64,000 nucleotides of DNA from Cyathus striatus (taxonomy: Eukaryota; Basidiomycota; Agaricomycetes; Agaricales; Nidulariaceae), in assembly GCA_025738555.1 (NCBI GenBank), contig JAOVFP010000016.1, forward strand, positions 2,356,001 to 2,420,000, in the 5' to 3' direction. Position numbers and translations under genes: made by a program. The notes below the pieces were generated by a model. That model was not told the DNA's origin and searched no databases. It was given only the letters and a program-made list of their open reading frames with translations. Shown one piece after another: positions 10,001 to 19,195 of this stretch (the stretch's first letter is position 1; each line of letters opens with the position of its first letter).

Positions 10001-10768
10001 TACCTCCGCATTTACTGCAATTACCAGCAGGACAACTGGGCTGATCTCCTCCCCATCGCTGAGTTCGCGTATAACAATACACCGAGCTCGACCACTAATA
10101 CGACTCCTTTCTTCGCCAATAAGGGTTATCATCCACAGATCACAGTCTACCCTGAACACGATGTTACATCCGTTCATGCTAGGGACTACGCCGTGGACCT
10201 CCAGGAACTTCATGAAAACCTCAAGGCCGAAATAGCACTTGCTCAGAAGCGCTATCAGGTCGGAGCAGACAACCGTCGCTTGCCTGCCCCGGAGTTCAAA
10301 GTTGGAACCAAAGCCTTCGTCCATGCTAAGTTCTTCAACACCACTCGCCCTTCCAAGAAATTGGCTGAAAAGTATTATGGTCCCTTCGAGATCATTGCCG
10401 AAACTGGTACCCACTCCCGCACCCTTAGACTCCCTTCCAATTTCCGAGCTGTACACCCTGTATTCCATGTGTCTATGCTCGAGCCCGCAGTTGAAAATAC
10501 TATCCCTGGTCGAGAGATAGCTCCGCCTCCCCCTGTGGAAATCGACGGAGATATCGAGTTTGAGATCAGTGAGATCTGCGACTCCAAGCTGGATCGCCGG
10601 TTCAAGAAATGCCCTCTTCGCTACTTAGTCCGATGGACTGGTTATGAAGGAACCGACGAAGAACTCACTTGGTTGGCTGCCACCGAAGTAGAACATGCTA
10701 CAGAGCTCATAGAGGAATTTCACGCTCGTTATCCCGATAAGCCCAATCCTTCTACTCCTGTTATATAG
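7046..10768 (+). CDS. pol: Chromovirus Pol polyprotein (protease, RT, RNase H, integrase, chromodomain)
   Basis: A 1240-residue frame in -1 relative to gag, complete to the TAG at 10766. The aspartic-protease motif reads LINSGSTH (7217-7240), where the catalytic Asp is Asn. The reverse transcriptase runs from about 7840 to 8470 with the YLDD box at 8342-8353. RNase H begins VETDASDYALGA (about 8779). Integrase has the HHCC domain (about 9475-9600) and a DDE core at MDFIE (about 9677), SDRGSEF (about 9866) and GQTERINQ (about 9966). The C-terminus is a chromodomain (RYLVRWTGYEGTDEELTWL, about 10620-10675), which in chromoviruses directs integration to histone-marked chromatin. Three RT positions that are normally Arg are Cys (8057, 8183, 8219), all explained by CGN to TGN. 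Probably inactive in trans-free replication because of the protease change. Confidence 0.93.
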   Translation: MESGPSDSAQAEGCVNLSCAPKEIRLNASALFDPQAVHIPLTSFSPAAPDMPLSFLSLINSGSTHCFADLSFVREHNLPTTPVPPIALKLFDSTSNSILTESILLSVMFPTGECMDIHFYVTPLDSSCSVVLGFNWLSQHNPLIDWTERHILGFQTPVLGESSPSLSTPALKASASLQTPPSPASSSFPPSDNSPPPSISLINAAAFLRASKLAGSQMFRIQVGAVVSASAAAMAAEAMDLSSIPPEYHEFADVFSKTRADTLAPHRPYDLRINLEEGTSPPVGTVYSLSQSELASLREFIDEHLRIGFIRPSRSPHGAPVLFVQKKDGSLRLCVDFCGLNAISKKDRYPLPLISDLLDSPRKARIYTKIDLRHAYHLVCIADGDEWKTAFCTRYGSFEWLVMPFGLTNAPAAFQRFMNDIFKDMLDVCVTVYLDDILIYSDSLEEHKWHVKEVLKRLRQHGLYARADKCEFHTESVEYLGYVLSPGGLTMSQDKVQTIRDWPEPKKVKDVQSFLGFANFYRRFIQHYSDIVVPLTRLTRKGLKWDFSPACRLAFEKLKDAFTTAPVLTHWVPDAQIIVETDASDYALGAILSIVADDGDIHPIAFHSHTFTAPELNYDTHDKELLAIFEAFRVWRHYLEGSGTPVDVVTDHKNLEYFSTTKILTRRQARWSEYLSQFNLVIRFHPGKLGVKPDALTRRWDVYPKGGNNNYAKVNPHNFRPVFTQEQLIASIRATTLLHPVLRASIIMDVEQLHRDILTAQPLDTVASIHLRNPTNHWSVGSDGLLRLDNRIYVPDDDSLRLRVVQYKHDHLLTGHPGQNKTLDNIRREYTWPGLHTYVKDYCKSCTICLRSKPQRHRPYGTLKQLPIPERPWNSISMDFIETLPISGFDKYNSILVIVDRLSKQAIFIPCHNTITSTQLAKLFVMHVFSKHGVPSHITSDRGSEFVSHFFRSLGKVLNINLHFTSGYHPEGDGQTERINQVLEQYLRIYCNYQQDNWADLLPIAEFAYNNTPSSTTNTTPFFANKGYHPQITVYPEHDVTSVHARDYAVDLQELHENLKAEIALAQKRYQVGADNRRLPAPEFKVGTKAFVHAKFFNTTRPSKKLAEKYYGPFEIIAETGTHSRTLRLPSNFRAVHPVFHVSMLEPAVENTIPGREIAPPPPVEIDGDIEFEISEICDSKLDRRFKKCPLRYLVRWTGYEGTDEELTWLAATEVEHATELIEEFHARYPDKPNPSTPVI

Positions 10769-11091
10769 ACTTTCTCCGCTCATATTTTCGTTTCTCCGCT
10801 ATAGTTTATTGTATATCTGTATCCATCTTCTTGACCAAAGGTTGAAGATTGACACTTCTCCGGACACCGCTTGCATGATGACCACTACGTTTGATAAGCA
10901 TAGCTGATTCGTCACTTTGCATACTTAACGAGGTGGGCTGAGAGTGGAAGTACGGAGTTGTATTGGTTTTCTCCTAAGGTGTTTCTTTTCACTCCGTCTT
11001 ACTGTTTACTCTTACTTTTCGTTCTCCTCGCAAAAAATCATTAAAGTCAACAAAAAACAAGTATATACAATTTTTCTCCGCGTACTGTACA
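10769..11091. other. Spacer between pol and the antisense gene
   Basis: 323 bp without a coding frame. It contains several CTCCG words. It must hold the 3' ends of both convergent transcripts, but I see no certain poly(A) signal. Confidence 0.5.
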
Positions 11092-12752
11092 CTACTCTTC
11101 ATCTTCTTCTTGTTCCTCCTCCTCGTTACTCCCGGACTCATCAGTCTCCGCCGGAGTACGCTCCTCTGTCGCCTGCGTGGTTGTCATCAACCTGTTCAAC
11201 GTTCCCATTAACTCCGTGTGCATGTTGACGTTCTTCCCCAAGGCCTCCATCAACATGTCCGATAAGGGACTCCCGGAGTTGAGCTGCATCGCCAGCTTGT
11301 CGCGCTCATTCTCCGCCAGATACAGCTGGTCCCTCAGAATCTTGCACTCAGCGTCGAACATCTTCCCCTTGGTCCACAATTCATCCGCCCGTTTCTCCGC
11401 AACCTCTAACTCCAACCTTGCTACCGCCAGTTGCATCTGCAACTCCTCCACCAGCTTCTCCTGCCCCACACTACCGGTCTGCATCTTCTCCAGACCTCTT
11501 CTCCGCTCCTCTGCGTTCCCCGGGACTACAGTCCCCCACATTATTCCCTCGTTTTCGCATCTCCCCTTCTTCGTCCGACATGCCTCGCACGCCTTGTGGT
11601 TCATCTTCTTTCCCCTAGGAGCAAGTCAGAACAACTCCGAAAAGAGAAACGGACAACTTACTCGAGATCCAATAGGCACTCCCTGTTTAACTTACTGCAT
11701 ACATTGCAGGGGACCTTGGGCAAGACATACGCCTCTTTCTCCTTTTTCTCCGCGGCCGTCTTGGCTTTCTCCACACCCTTACCCTTCTTCTCCACTGATG
11801 CCCTTACTTCTCCCATCTCAACGTCGGACTTGTCCCCAGCCTGACTCTCTGTGCCGGTACGACTCTTGCTTCCAGACTGGCTAGCCTTGCTGCTAGCATT
11901 GTCTTCCACCGCCTCGTCGTCGATCAGAGCCTTGCTCTTTATTCCCTTGTGTTGGGAAGTCCAGGTCGTAGTCTTCTTTTTAGGCAGTTTTGGCGTCACC
12001 TCTGTCATGTCCTCCGGATTCGTGTTGGTGCGCCTTCTCTTGGAGCCACCCTCGTTCTCCGTCCACTGGACGTTCTTCCCCACCTCTTCCTCCGGAGCTA
12101 TGGTGTGGCCTTCGGCCTCTAGCTGCTGAACAGTGCGTTCGCGGTCAGCAATCTGCTCCGCGTTCATGTAAGTACCTACCTGTGGGTTGGTTGTTACCTC
12201 CGGCTCTACCACAGTAGTTGGAACTCCTACATTTGTAGGACCTACCTCTGCCAATGCTTCCTCTACCACTTTTTCCACTGGAGTCGACTCGTCCACTGGC
12301 ATCACCAAACTATCGGCATTCCTATGGGTTCGTAAGGACATCTCCACCGATTCTCGACTAAACGAGATTACTTCCAACCTTGCAACTGCTGTCTCGTACT
12401 CCGTGTGTATTGGCGGAGTAGTGCCTTGCGCTGTCGATTCCTCCGCTGGGCGACCAGTTAGTCGTGCCATCGTTTGAGCGACCCTCGCTTTTGTCTCTTC
12501 CTGCTTACGTTTCTTTTCCCTTACCGCCTCCAATCGTCGGTCTCCCTCGTCCACCTCCATTGCGTCCTCTTTCTCCGCCCCAGCCTGCTCCGTCTCCTTC
12601 ACTGCCTCAACCTCGATCGACTCTGCCCCAATGCCTAGCTCCGCCCTGAAGGCCTTCAATTGTGCCTCCATCTCCTCGAGCCTCTTGAGTTTCTCCGCGT
12701 CGATGGCCTTGGGCATGGGCTGAGAGCTCGAAGACATGTTTGTAGTAGTCAC
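11092..12752 (-). CDS. Spliced antisense gene in the chromovirus: coiled-coil protein with a split double CX2CX6C cluster
   Basis: Exon 1 is 12752-11662 and exon 2 is 11614-11092. The 47-nt intron (11661-11615) has GTAAGT...CTCCTAG ends. The join is in frame and gives 537 residues. The N-terminal half has a Met/Ser start, a Glu/Lys-rich helical stretch (KLKRLEEMEAQLKAF), a long acidic and Thr/Val-rich part, and a basic KRRR segment that could be a nuclear signal. At the junction CNVCSKLNREC is followed about 13 residues later by CEACRTKKGRC, which matches the spacing of fungal Zn(II)2Cys6 clusters except that it is interrupted by the intron and lies mid-protein. A coiled coil (EKLVEELQMQLAVARLELEV) and a very acidic tail follow. 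A TATATAAAG box lies 62-71 bp upstream of the ATG. It lies antisense to the element's genomic RNA, which explains how an intron could survive retrotransposition. A DNA-binding or regulatory role is only inferred. Confidence 0.72.
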
Positions 12753-12813
12753 ATGTTAAGGAGTTGTTGTAACGGGGTAAAAGATGGGTTTGATTTTCTC
12801 CACCACAGCTGAC

Positions 12814-12823
12814 CTTTATATAT
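12814..12823 (-). promoter_or_regulatory. TATA box for the antisense gene
   Basis: Read on the minus strand the sequence is TATATAAAGG, 62-71 bp before the ATG at 12752 and inside the retroelement, upstream of its 3' LTR. Position and sequence fit a fungal core promoter. It suggests an own promoter rather than LTR-driven expression. Confidence 0.55.
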
Positions 12824-12904
12824 CCAGACCTGATGTCAAAACGCCGATCAAATTTTCAAAAGCTTATAGTTGATCACGTGCTCAGGCCTCGAGGGCTCGG
12901 CCTT

Positions 12905-12914
12905 AAGGGGGGAA
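12905..12914 (+). other. Polypurine tract of the chromovirus
   Basis: AAGGGGGGAA lies three bases before the TG of the 3' LTR, the usual place of the plus-strand primer of Ty3-type elements. Confidence 0.8.
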
Positions 12915-12917
12915 TAC

Positions 12918-13579
12918 TGTCATATCCCGTATCACCTACCTCCGGACTCCTATGCTTTACTCCGCCTTTTTCTTTGCTTACTCCGAACCTTGCTTACGCT
13001 CTTAGTATTACATACTGATTACTGTACATAGATTACTCTTGTTTCCTTTCTTCCGTTCTACTGAGCTATCCCCTCAGTAATGTAGTATACATCTCATAGT
13101 GAGTCACTTATCATTCTTAAGTGCGCCACTATCTGTTTTACTTTACACCGCCATACGCGCTCACTTCTCCGACATGTTTTATTGTGTTTAATTAGTTATA
13201 GTCTTCATTCTACGTACGCCTACCCTGACCGTACTTCTCCGCTGGCCTTGGCCAGTGGCCTTTACTTACTCCGAGTTTCTAGTATTTAAGTAGTACTTGA
13301 TTTGTACTTAGACTTTAGTTTCGTATTGAACTACGTCCTCACCCTTTCGTCTGACTTGAGTTACATCTCTCGTCCTCCGTCTCTCGTCTTCTCCGAAGGG
13401 CTTGCCCTTACTCCGAAATCCAGGACCGGGAATCCCAGGGGCGCAGCACATAAGCTGAAGCCGAAGTCCTACCCCCTGAGTTATCATTCTCTGCTTTCAT
13501 CTTACACTCACCCCTCGCTTCTCCGCAGTCACTCTCTCGTACTCCGCCGTCAAGTCAGGCTAGGGGCACGGTCATGACA
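12918..13579 (+). repeat. 3' LTR of the chromovirus
   Basis: 662 bp, beginning TGTCATATCCCG and ending GTCATGACA, followed by the TSD CTAAT. It differs from the 5' LTR at seven sites by my alignment, all C/T or G/A within CG. Confidence 0.95.
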
Positions 13580-13779
13580 CTAATTGAGTAAGTCTTATTT
13601 AAAACTGTTGGGAAGTTCTAACATGAGGCTTGAGCTTCAAGGGCATGTTCTACTGTGCATAGGTGTACTATGTACAGGTGCTCATTGCAGTAATTTGTGT
13701 GGAGTGCCCAGATCTATCAGGTACATGTGTCAATGTAATGTGTAGTTTACTGTTACTTATGTAAGTACATACACTGTAA

Positions 13780-15049
13780 TAAGGCTGTGCATGGATGGCT
13801 GGTATTTGAATACCCATGGATATTATCTGAATTTAGCCAAGTTCAGATGGATCTGGATGATTTCCCATGGGTATTTGGATATTTTTAGCTCATCTGGGGC
13901 ACCCATCTAAATTTACTGTATTAACTCAGGAACCTGGCCACATTAGTGGAAAATTTGGATTTGTTCTTTTCAAAGACTGTGTACTTAGAATTAAATACAT
14001 GTGCTAGATATTATATCTTGTATGGAATTATACAAGACTTAAACTGTATTTTTTGAGGCACTCTGAGAGATGTTATGAGTATTTTTGTCGTGAGACCTTG
14101 GGAAGTGGGAAAACCAGGAAACTGGCCACCCCTTATTAATAATTACCACAGCTTGTTTAGCAGCCAAACAGATTTTACAGCTGAAATATCATCTTTCTTC
14201 CAAGATAAGCATTGATTTGGATATTTGAAGCAATAGCTCGCATATTATACTCAACTAATGCTTTTAAAATATTAATATATATTTCTTCTACCTATAATGA
14301 TTTCATACAGTGCTCTATTTTGTCTGTAGCATACAATATTTGATGTATTAGGATAATACAATGAGAAGTAGAGTTCAAGAGATATCTGCAGATTTAAGCA
14401 AAGGAAAATTGCTAAAATTAAGGTAAAGCATGGATAGTAATATATTTATTGTGTATATTCTATGTTATAAATTTTGTAGCATAGATTTATTATGTAGGAA
14501 GGATACAGACAGTTCAATATATTCCTTGAAACTGTATCTTACTAGCACTCTTTCATGTAGATCAAAGATAGAATAGAAACGAGTGAGAATGGGATTTCCA
14601 AACTGATTCCAATGAATTTGGAGGGCCTTAAAATATATATATAGCCTGATTGTATGCTTTGGATGTACTGCATAATGTTGCAGTGTTATCTTCTTTCCAG
14701 GGTGTGGGATTCTGCATCTTGGATTTAGCCTATTTTGGTTATAGCAGTCAACTAACTCTTGAATTTCTATATATACAGGAGAGCAACAGTCTAAATACTT
14801 ATAAATTATATAAATACTATAGTAATGTACCCAACTGTATCAATAAATTGTATGAGTAGTTAATGTGGAAGCTGAAGAATGAGTCATGACCCGATTCTGG
14901 GTGTGGCCAGCTTCCTGATAGCTGACAGTAGCATGGATTGGCACGGATGAATGCCAAAATCTGTAATAATCATCGATCTGTATCCATATCCAGCAGATAG
15001 CCGTAATTTGGATAACGGATGGTGGTGGGTCGACCCATGCGCAGGCCTA
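13780..15049. mobile_element. hAT-like non-autonomous element (F) nested in element A
   Basis: The left end TAAGGCTGTGCATGG and the right end complement TAGGCCTGCGCATGG form an imperfect inverted repeat. The flanks CACTGTAA (13772-13779) and CACTATAA (15050-15057) are an 8-bp duplication with one transition, as in hAT elements. Subterminal words of the GGATATCC/CCATGGATATT type occur on both sides. No transposase is visible, and most of the interior is occupied by the TA-flanked element at 13916-14928. Confidence 0.55.
13916..14928. mobile_element. TA-flanked inverted-repeat element (G2), about 1.0 kb
   Basis: The ends are CTGTATTAACTCAGGAACC and, complemented, CTGTCAGCTATCAGGAAGC, between TA dinucleotides (13914-13915, 14929-14930), as in the Tc1/mariner group. 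A second copy occurs at 44085-46342 and a left-end fragment at 52311-52470. An open frame at 14650-14859 is short, is not conserved as protein in the second copy, and is not called a gene. Confidence 0.6.
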
Positions 15050-15125
15050 CACTATAACTACAGTCAGGTATACATGTTCCCACTGTAATTACAGTGGATT
15101 ATTATAAAAATCACCCAATCTAGTG

Positions 15126-17623
15126 GTAATTGAACAAGCAAAGCTATGACAAATTGCATAAAGAGATAAATAGTCTGAGACAAGACATGTGAAATTTATT
15201 GCAGAGTCAAACAGCTCTAGTACAGGCACAAAGTAATCAGTACCAGCCCCCTGTAAATAATTGGGCACCTCTACAGAATACTACTTATCAGTTCTGTAAC
15301 CCAATGAACCAAGGGTCAGGAGGATTTGGAGGACATGGTATGAACCAGGATTGCCACTATTGTAGTGATTGTACTGAGGGTATTAAAAACTGCAGAGTAC
15401 ATGCTAAAGACTTGCAGGACAGGCTGATAAATGAATTGCCCAATGGAAGAATTGTGATGGGAGCAAGTGGTATGTCACTGTATAAAAAAGATGGGCCATT
15501 ATAAAGGGGGGTTGAGAGGATTATGCGAATGAAAGAGACTGAGATTTGACAAGTACAGCCAGAAGGGAAAGTGACACTCTTGCAAAATGCTAGAGTAGGA
15601 TCAGAACTGCCAGCACACTTGTTGCAGCAAATGCAGCAGTACTCATCATGGTTTGAGAGTCAAGGGTGGAGTGTACCACCATCAATGCAGAGTAGCAATG
15701 AACAGTACTTGCAGACCAGGACAGGGAAAGATAATCATAATCCAGATTTTTAACAAGTCCAAGGAAGGAGCAGTGCCAATCACCCAACCCAGTACCACAA
15801 CCAGTAGCCACTGGTACTCTGGAGGAAGAAGCTAGGCAAAAAAGTGCACAGCACAATATACTCAATATGATAGAATCTGTTTCAAGTATTCCTGAAGGTG
15901 TTTCTGTGCCTATGTTAAATAAAAAGAAAGTACAAAACAAGAAATTTGAAAAAGACTCTACAAAAATAGAAAATATTAAAAACACAGAAAAATTATGTTA
16001 CCATTTCCTGAACATCCTTTTAAACATGTAACACCATTAGAGATGGCACCTGGCCATCTACCTATCAGACTAGATGAGTTAGACAGAAAACTGCACTGCA
16101 ATGTGACACTGGTTGAACAGAATGTGAATGTTTCAGATGTTGTTGAGAAAATGATGCAATTGGAAATAACTTTGACAAACTGAGAGTTGTTAGCAGTGTA
16201 GAGATAAGTGATGTGTTGTTGCCTAAACAAAGAAATTATTTAGCAAGTTGGTGAACATCTGTTTGACCTTGGGTGTTCTAAGGCATTGAGAAAAGGGGGA
16301 GGAAATTCAACTGGATTGGGAGGAAGTAAATACATGGTTTGTAAATAAAATTAGAATAAGGAGATCACTAAATAAGGAATAGTTGAATAAAATGGAAATT
16401 AAAGGTGTATAGATTGTAGATTTACTGGAAGAAAAGAAAAGGTTTGAAACATAAAGCATACTGATGAATCAGAAGAAAATTTGTAAAGTAAAACTTGGGG
16501 GAGGAAAGCATAGGGTGCTGACATGACCTTTGGTAAAGCAAACTGCACATTTTAGTGGGTCTTGGTAGTGTGCGATACCAATAATCTTGAGTAATAGCAG
16601 CATTTGAGGCAATGTGGAAGTGTTGGCATTGGAGGGAATCAGTGAGAGAGAGAGTGAGAGAGAGAACACATTGATGTGTGCATCACTTGATTACATAATG
16701 GAAATTGTAATATCTTGATTTTTGTAGTGCAGGTGAAACACCTGCTCTACAGCAGTATCACCAGCTGCAAGGGCAGAGGTACAAAATGCAACAACAAGTA
16801 GGCATATAGAAGTTGAAGTTAGCCATGTAGAAGAAAATATGAAAAAACAGTGTGGTACCAATCAGAATGGTACATATGGAAGAAGTGGATGATGATGATG
16901 CACCACCAGCAACAAGTACACAAAAAACTAGAACAGTATTGCTAAGTCAGTTAAAGTTCGAAGATCCAAAATGTAGACCTTTCAACAAAAAAAAACAAGG
17001 CAAAGAAGTGGAATTGGGATGGGGTTGGCAGTTAAGTGACTTAGCAGTTCAGTACTTTCACAAAAAAACTGCAGACAAACAGCAAGCCACTGAACTAGTG
17101 TGTGCAGTCAGAGAATCAGAGTCTTTAAGGGCTATAAAAGGACTTGTAAATGGACAGATTGAACAGGAGGCACTTTTGGATAGTGGATCTCAGATCATCA
17201 CTATGAGTAAAAAGGTGGCAGAAACTTGTGCTATTTCATTTGATCCCTCTGTGAAAATAAAAATGCAGAGTGCTAATGGAGAATATGAAATAACATTGGG
17301 ACTTGCATGAAATGTACCTTTCAAAATAGCTGAAGTGACCATATACCTCCAAATACATGTTTTAGAAAACCCACCTTACAAATTATTGTTAGGATGCCCA
17401 TTTGACTGCTTAATGGCAAGCAGTATTCAGAATGAATTAGATAGTAGTCAATATTTGACTGTTACAGATCCAAATACATTTGAAAAAATATGTATCCCTA
17501 CACATGAAAGAGGGACAATGAAGATAACTACAGAAGACAGCCAGAATTTTCACTAATCAATGATTTGATACCTGATCAAGGAGAGGCAGTGCTAATTATA
17601 ACATATGAACAGAATGAATTAAA
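15126..17623 (+). pseudogene. Old Ty3-type element, block 2: end of Gag and aspartic protease
   Basis: Coding resumes after the second GTAATTG. A helical stretch (SYDKLHKEINSLRQDM, then TGA, then NLLQSQTALVQAQ) leads to a Cys/His-containing stretch (CHYCSDC...HAKDL, about 15350-15420) and, after a weak region (15500-16850), to the protease at 16852-17559: ALLDSGSQIITMS holds the DSG triad and LLLGCPFDCL the second flap motif (usually LLGRPF; CGN to TGN would give Cys). The TGA at 17308 again stands where Arg is expected. The block ends at AATTAAA, the TSD of element C. Very CG-poor. Confidence 0.65.
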
Positions 17624-17887
17624 GCAGTAATTTACACTCCCCCACCAGTTTATGTGGACTCCACATAACCTCCTCTTTTTTTAGATGGAGTCCACATAAA
17701 CTCTATATTGAGTCCACCTAAACTCCACATTGAGTCCATAATTTCCATATATACTCCATGTGGAGTCCATCTTATCTTCATGTAAACTCCACATGTACTC
17801 CACATTATCCTCCATGTAAAATTTATGTGGAGTCTATGTAGACATTATATAGATTTCACATAACACTGCATGTATGGATTGATATTA

Positions 17888-18161
17888 CTGTACCAATATG
17901 ACTATGTGTTCAGTGATGCATCACACAGGGCCATGAACAGGAACAGATGTCCTGTTTGTCATACATCACGGAGCTGTTTGAACAGAGGTACAACAAAAAA
18001 TTGAGGTTAAGGTTGAATTTCAGGCAGCTCGCTTCACTTGCATAAATTTCCATGAACAGTTACAATTTTCGTCACACCTCACATGGCCCTTTGAACAGAA
18101 GGTCCAAGCATTCATGGCTGTCATGCTGAAAAGTCATGAACACATGGTTGTATTGGTACAG
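17888..18161. mobile_element. Stowaway-like MITE, family 1, copy a
   Basis: A 274-bp element between TA dinucleotides, with ends CTGTACCAATATGAC and, complemented, CTGTACCAATACAACC. It matches 49980-50248 in inverse orientation over its length and is CG-poor, whereas the other copy keeps its CG sites. Confidence 0.8.
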
Positions 18162-18369
18162 TAGCTGTTACATTGCTTTGTTTTGCCATGTTTACATTTA
18201 TGTAACAGTTGTCACTGCTAATTACAGGTGTAATATAATCATAAATTATCGAATTTGTCACACAGTGTCACAGTTGTCACAGTTATCTTAGCACATTTAA
18301 TTTTGTCTGTCATTGTCCTACCTTTGTGACAACATTACTACTGCAGTTGTTATAGTGTTATAGTTGTCA

Positions 18370-18560
18370 CACTTTTCATACAGTGTCATGCTCAATGTAT
18401 GGTGTCACACTTGATGCATGGAGTTACACTTAACACATGGTGTCACACTCAATGCATGGTGTCACACTTGATGCAGTGTCACACTCAATGCATAGTATCA
18501 CATGATGTATAGTATCACACTCAATGCACAGTGTCACACTCAATGACAATGTGTGACAAG
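18370..18560. repeat. GTGTCACACTCAATGCATG tandem words in element C
   Basis: About ten imperfect units such as TCACACTCAATGCATGG and TCACACTTGATGCATGG. They are the complement of the array in element B. Confidence 0.75.
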
Positions 18561-18616
18561 TGTGACAATTGCTACCCTGTCACAACTATAGTGACTGTGA
18601 CAAATATAACACTGTA

Positions 18617-18893
18617 CTGTACTGGAGTGTATGGAGGCAACAGACCTTCAAGCATGACATGATTTTTCAGGCACAATGCTGGCAATCAGACTTAATTTTG
18701 CATGACAAATTTCTGAATTGGCAACCAAAATTCTATTTTTAGCGATTTTTTTCCGGATATTACATCCAAAACTAGCTTGTCACGATATCAGCATTAGCAA
18801 CCAGGCCTCTGTTATGCGTGACGAAGGGTGATTTTAACAATGCAACCAGGTCAGTGTTACGCGTGACGGTTGCCTCCATACACTCTGGTACAG
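18617..18893. mobile_element. Stowaway-like MITE, family 2, copy a
   Basis: 277 bp between TA dinucleotides (18615-18616, 18894-18895). The ends are CTGTACTGGAGTGTATGGAG and, complemented, CTGTACCAGAGTGTATGGAG. The second copy is at 33948-34222. Confidence 0.85.
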
Positions 18894-19195
18894 TAATACT
18901 ATGAGTTACATAGTGTTACAGTTGTCACAGTCATTACACATGGAGTCTATGTGGAGTGTACCAGGATGTAATATGGAGAATCCATGTGGAGTTCTCCTAA
19001 ACTCCACAGACTCCATGTGGAATTTAGTGATTTCATGTGGAGTCCACATGGAGTCCATGTAAAATCTGCCTACTTTTTAATGTCAATAACACATCACTCC
19101 ACATATCCTCCATGTTGAGCCCACATAGGCTCCTGAAATTTTACAAGGAGTCCACATGGACTCCACATAAATGTGTGGGGGACCATAAAGTGCTC

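Larger units (their letters stand above)
4540..13579 (+). mobile_element. Chromovirus (Ty3/gypsy with chromodomain), nearly intact, with an antisense accessory gene
   Basis: Two 662-bp LTRs (4540-5201, 12918-13579) begin TG and end CA, and the 5-bp TSD CTAAT is perfect (4535-4539, 13580-13584). The order is LTR, gag, -1 shifted pol (protease, reverse transcriptase, RNase H, integrase, chromodomain), a spliced gene on the opposite strand, polypurine tract, LTR. The LTRs differ at only seven sites, all CG transitions, so insertion is recent relative to the surroundings. It sits inside element A. CG content is normal here, in contrast to the flanks. The copy is probably dead by itself: the protease Asp is replaced by Asn and several conserved RT Arg residues are Cys. 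Confidence 0.95.
1993..15125. mobile_element. Element A: large inverted-repeat DNA transposon relic, 7-bp TSD, host to several nested insertions
   Basis: The 7-bp GTAATTG occurs at 1986-1992 and 15126-15132, flanking a pair of terminal inverted repeats. The left end has GGTGATTTTTATA at 2003-2015, the right end its complement at 15102-15114, and both carry the perfect 18-bp palindrome CCACTGTAATTACAGTGG or its near copy (2023-2040, 15080-15097). Similarity continues diverged for about 80 bp (CAGTAGTTACAGTAG against CTGTAGTTATAGTG). Without the nested chromovirus and element B about 3.1 kb remains and I find no transposase in it, so it was probably non-autonomous or is very decayed. The flanking Gag-like coding runs KKEVIEQ across the empty site, with a frameshift just after. 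Superfamily unknown. Confidence 0.6.
17624..19195. mobile_element. Element C: 1572-bp non-coding element with 7-bp TSD AATTAAA
   Basis: AATTAAA at 17617-17623 and 19196-19202 flanks it. Removing the element and one TSD copy rejoins the host frame exactly (YEQNELK, then MDRMYMKYD). The left end GCAGTAATTTACACTCCCCC equals the complemented right end of element B, and its right end (GGACCATAAAGTGCTC) complemented resembles B's left end, so C lies in inverse orientation. The arms consist of GGAGTCCACATGGA-type words, and the centre has GTGTCACACTCAATGCATG units. Two MITEs (17888-18161, 18617-18893) are nested in it. Confidence 0.8.

Noticed and set aside
11177..11884. 235-codon plus-strand frame opposite the antisense gene
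   Set aside because: Ser/Pro/Leu-rich complement of the Glu/Lys-rich coding; the minus-strand gene has introns, cysteine motif and TATA box in support.
14650..14859. 69-codon frame in the TA element
   Set aside because: The corresponding part of the second copy (44824-45009) does not conserve it as a protein.
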